64,000 nt of DNA from Kineothrix sp. IPX-CK (GTDB lineage Bacteria; Bacillota; Clostridia; Lachnospirales; Lachnospiraceae), in contig NZ_CP146256.1 of assembly GCF_039134705.1 (NCBI RefSeq), positions 1,674,001-1,738,000 of the forward strand, in the 5' to 3' direction. Positions 61,675 to 64,000 of this stretch are shown in pieces. The notes beneath the pieces are model-generated. The model had not been told where the DNA came from and ran no database searches. It saw only the letters and a list, made by a program, of their open reading frames with translations. The position numbers were made by a program, and so were the translations under genes. How positions within the stretch are numbered: the first letter of the stretch is position 1; each line of letters begins with the position of its first letter.

Positions 61675-62601
61675 ATGGGTAATATCAGCTTGCTTCAAAA
61701 GAAGGATACGGAAATTATAATGAAACTCTATCGGGAGTGTTTCGATCATGCCTTCTGGATTCAGGAGGGTAAACTGAATGAGTCTGTTTTTGATGCTCCT
61801 GATTTCTGCGAGGAGGCGAGTCTGCTCATAAGGGATGAAGCTGCAGGTGAACCTGCAGGCTGCATAGCGGTAAAGACTTCGAACGACCAGAAACTGTATC
61901 CGGATACGGCATGGATTACCCTTCTGATGGTAAGGTCGGGATACAGGAGAAGAGGAATGGGCAGATGCCTGTATGAAATGTCGGAGAAAATTCTGCGGGA
62001 AAAAGGGATACGTAAGATATACATCGGTCAGGACTTCGCCAATCTTTTTTCGGGAATACCGTCTCCGAAACGGGAAAATGAAGAGTTTTTCCGTTCATGT
62101 GGTTTTATTTTGAATAAGGATGAGCATTATGATCTGGAAGCAGATATAGTAAACAATAATAAAATAGATGATTTCGATACTATGGAATTTGAAAAAGAAT
62201 TTATTACGGGTATTTTGAAAAAGGAGGATTCTTCCGGATTATTGGATTTTCTGAAGGAGGAATTCCCCGGGCGCTGGGAATATGAAGCGAAAGCATATCT
62301 TGGGAATGCGGGAAAGCTTGAAAATATCATTATTATGAAAAGCGCAGCGGATGACGCAATTTTGGGGTACTGTATGACTGCCGTGCATGAGGGAGGTACG
62401 GGAGGATTAGGTCCTGTCGGAATCGCACGCAGTATCAGGGGCAGACACGCAGGAGAATATATTTTAAGACAGTCTTTGGTGCAGCTCCGAAGACTTGGAG
62501 CGGAAAGAGTCTGTATTGACTGGACAATTTTAAAAGACTTTTATGGACAATTTGATTTTTTACCGGTACGAACCTTCCGTAGTGGTTATAAAGAATTATG
62601 A
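61675..62601 (+). CDS. Tandem GNAT acetyltransferase
   Basis: The protein of about 308 residues has two GNAT-like halves. The first (1-150) has the acetyl-CoA loop VRSGYRRRGMGRCLYE. The second (150-308) has GLGPVGIARSIRGRHAGEYIL, also loop-like. ATG 61675 follows AGGAGA; the longer frame from 61630 overlaps the upstream gene. The location in an amino-sugar operon suggests acetylation of a hexosamine or peptide amine, but the acceptor is unknown. Confidence 0.75.
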   Translation: MGNISLLQKKDTEIIMKLYRECFDHAFWIQEGKLNESVFDAPDFCEEASLLIRDEAAGEPAGCIAVKTSNDQKLYPDTAWITLLMVRSGYRRRGMGRCLYEMSEKILREKGIRKIYIGQDFANLFSGIPSPKRENEEFFRSCGFILNKDEHYDLEADIVNNNKIDDFDTMEFEKEFITGILKKEDSSGLLDFLKEEFPGRWEYEAKAYLGNAGKLENIIIMKSAADDAILGYCMTAVHEGGTGGLGPVGIARSIRGRHAGEYILRQSLVQLRRLGAERVCIDWTILKDFYGQFDFLPVRTFRSGYKEL

Positions 62602-62640
62602 AGAAGATGATATGCGTAAAACGCAGGAATGGTGGTAGAG

Positions 62641-64000
62641 ATGAAAAAAAAGATTGTATTACTTCCTTTGGATGAGAGACCATGTAATTATGATTTTCCG
62701 GTTGATTTATTCCGCCATGATGATTTGAACCTGGTTCGCCCATCAAAGCTTGGAAATAAAAAAGAACCGGCTAATGTGGATGAAATTGCCGAATATTTAA
62801 AGGAAGAATGCAAGGATGCAGACGGACTGATTCTTTCTGTCGACATGCTGTTGTATGGAGGTTTGATTCCGTCCAGGCTCCATTATGAAACAATTGAAAA
62901 ATTAAAGCAGACTGCGGAAACGATCAAACATATAAAGGACAAAAACCCCGGTCTTACTGTATTTGCTTTTCAGGTAATTATGAGATGTCCTGCTTATTCA
63001 AGCGACGACGAAGAACCGGAATATTATGATAAGTGCGGAGAGACGATTCATTTGACCGGTGAAATCGTTCATAAAAGCAGGCTGGGCTTATGCGGTGAAA
63101 ATGGGATGCAGGGCATTATGCCTGACATTAATCAGATATATTTGAATGATTATATTGGGAGACGAGAGATTAACCGTGCGATGAATCTTCATATATTGAA
63201 ATACTTGAAAGAAGGATACATTGACTTTCTGGTAATCCCGCAGGATGATTCGGCGACCTATGGATATGCGGCAATGGACAGGGATCAGATATGTGCGGAA
63301 ATTGAGAAAAGAAATTTGTCGGATAGAATTCTTGTGTATCCTGGAGCGGATGAAGTGGCACTCACATTAATGACACGCATGATCAATAAATCGGAAATGA
63401 AGAAACCGAAGGTGTACGTAAAATATGCATGTGAGATGGCAAAGAATGTGATTCCTCTTTATGAAGGAAGTACACTTTCAGGAACCGTAAAGTATCACAT
63501 TCTATCGGCCGGGTGCCAGCTGGCTGATTGTTATGAAACCGCAGATATAATAATGGTTCTTACTGCCCCGGCGGGAACAATGAAAGAAGCGGCTGCTCAG
63601 CCATGTAATCTGCCTGAATATCGTACGGAGAGAAATCTTGCGGAATTAATTGATTTTATCAAGGACAGGACGGCAGAAAACAGGATCGTAACGATAGCGG
63701 ACAATGCATATGCGAATGGAGGGGATCTGGAATTCATCAAAATGATGGATAACAACCAGCTCCTGATGAAAGTGGCGGGATATGCAGGCTGGAATACATC
63801 GGCAAACACTATCGGCACAGCACTGGCGGAGGGTGTTGATGCCTTGTACTTTGGCAATAGCAATAACCATCGCAATTTCCTTGTGAAACGCTATATTGAA
63901 GATGCAGGCTATTGCTCGGTAGTGCGAAAAAACGTAACGGAAAAATTAAGTGGTCTTGGAATGGATTATTTTGACGTAAAAGAAAAAGACGGGGCCGTTT
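62641..64000 (+). CDS. DUF4127 family protein (3' end cut by window)
   Basis: The frame opens at ATG 62641 and stays open to the window end, giving 453 codons. It begins KKIVLLPLDERPCNYDFPVD, the hallmark of the uncharacterised DUF4127 family. Other typical blocks are GLILSVDMLLYGGLIPSR, FLVIPQDDSATYGYA and TIADNAYANGGD. There is no signal peptide. Conserved Asp, Arg and Asn residues in these blocks suggest an enzyme. DUF4127 proteins recur next to GH20 and sugar ABC genes, implying a step in amino-sugar or glycan breakdown, but the reaction is unknown. Confidence 0.85.
   Translation, partial: MKKKIVLLPLDERPCNYDFPVDLFRHDDLNLVRPSKLGNKKEPANVDEIAEYLKEECKDADGLILSVDMLLYGGLIPSRLHYETIEKLKQTAETIKHIKDKNPGLTVFAFQVIMRCPAYSSDDEEPEYYDKCGETIHLTGEIVHKSRLGLCGENGMQGIMPDINQIYLNDYIGRREINRAMNLHILKYLKEGYIDFLVIPQDDSATYGYAAMDRDQICAEIEKRNLSDRILVYPGADEVALTLMTRMINKSEMKKPKVYVKYACEMAKNVIPLYEGSTLSGTVKYHILSAGCQLADCYETADIIMVLTAPAGTMKEAAAQPCNLPEYRTERNLAELIDFIKDRTAENRIVTIADNAYANGGDLEFIKMMDNNQLLMKVAGYAGWNTSANTIGTALAEGVDALYFGNSNNHRNFLVKRYIEDAGYCSVVRKNVTEKLSGLGMDYFDVKEKDGAV

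Overview
The window looks like the chromosome of a strictly anaerobic low-to-medium-GC Firmicute, most likely Lachnospiraceae (Clostridia). This rests on strong Shine-Dalgarno sites of the AGAAAGGAGG type, rubrerythrin, a class III (oxygen-sensitive) ribonucleotide reductase with NrdR boxes, the DUF6142/M29/pur gene order and MsmX-dependent sugar ABC genes without their own ATPase. The genus cannot be fixed from the sequence alone. There are no rRNA or tRNA genes, no CRISPR array and no integrase or transposase gene.

Layout. (1) 1-11.1 kb: a TetR-controlled pair of ABC half-transporters on the minus strand, then a plus-strand run of HMA metal-binding protein, ECF transporter S, T and fused A components, an AraC regulator and a second pair of half-transporters. 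The arrangement resembles yersiniabactin/equibactin-type metallophore uptake loci. (2) 11.1-20.2 kb: a ~320-bp foldback element, an ACT protein, YaaA, an AraC/GyrI regulator broken by an in-frame amber codon, a MATE pump, rubrerythrin, a TPR lipoprotein, NrdD with a fused glutaredoxin-like tail, and a degenerate NUDIX protein. (3) 20.3-34 kb: pyrF and pyrE, separated by about 12 kb of visibly AT-rich accessory DNA. That DNA holds two paralogous membrane proteins, a broken peptidoglycan-binding/DUF1906 gene, and two BlaI/M56 (BlaR1-like) sensor modules. The second module is followed by a secreted DUF2599 protein and a membrane thioredoxin-like protein, with matching BlaI-type operators. A stretch of gene remnants follows. 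(4) 34-52.5 kb: housekeeping genes: M29 aminopeptidase, purE-purM-purN-purD, a zinc-ribbon protein, an SH3 membrane protein, a GntR regulator coupled to clpC, radA, a heterodimeric ABC exporter, a DMT transporter (probable N-terminal frameshift) and lspA. (5) 52.6-64 kb: an amino-sugar or host-glycan catabolic cluster: RpiR regulator, ROK kinase, NagB, a GH20 hexosaminidase, a sugar ABC importer, a TIM-barrel GH-like protein, a double-GNAT protein and DUF4127 (cut by the window end).

How they work together. In the catabolic cluster GH20 would release GlcNAc/GalNAc from imported oligosaccharides, ROK would phosphorylate the sugar and NagB would feed glucosamine-6-P into glycolysis, under RpiR control. 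In the second BlaI/M56 module the same CTACA/TGTAG-type dyad sits at the promoter of the sensor pair and at the promoter of the DUF2599 gene. This suggests a signal-induced secreted, disulfide-bearing protein with its own redox partner, which is the best candidate here for an undescribed system. A 27-nt palindromic repeat family (five copies) and a recurrent AAAGG-ATG-N9-ATG translation leader run across the window independently of gene function.
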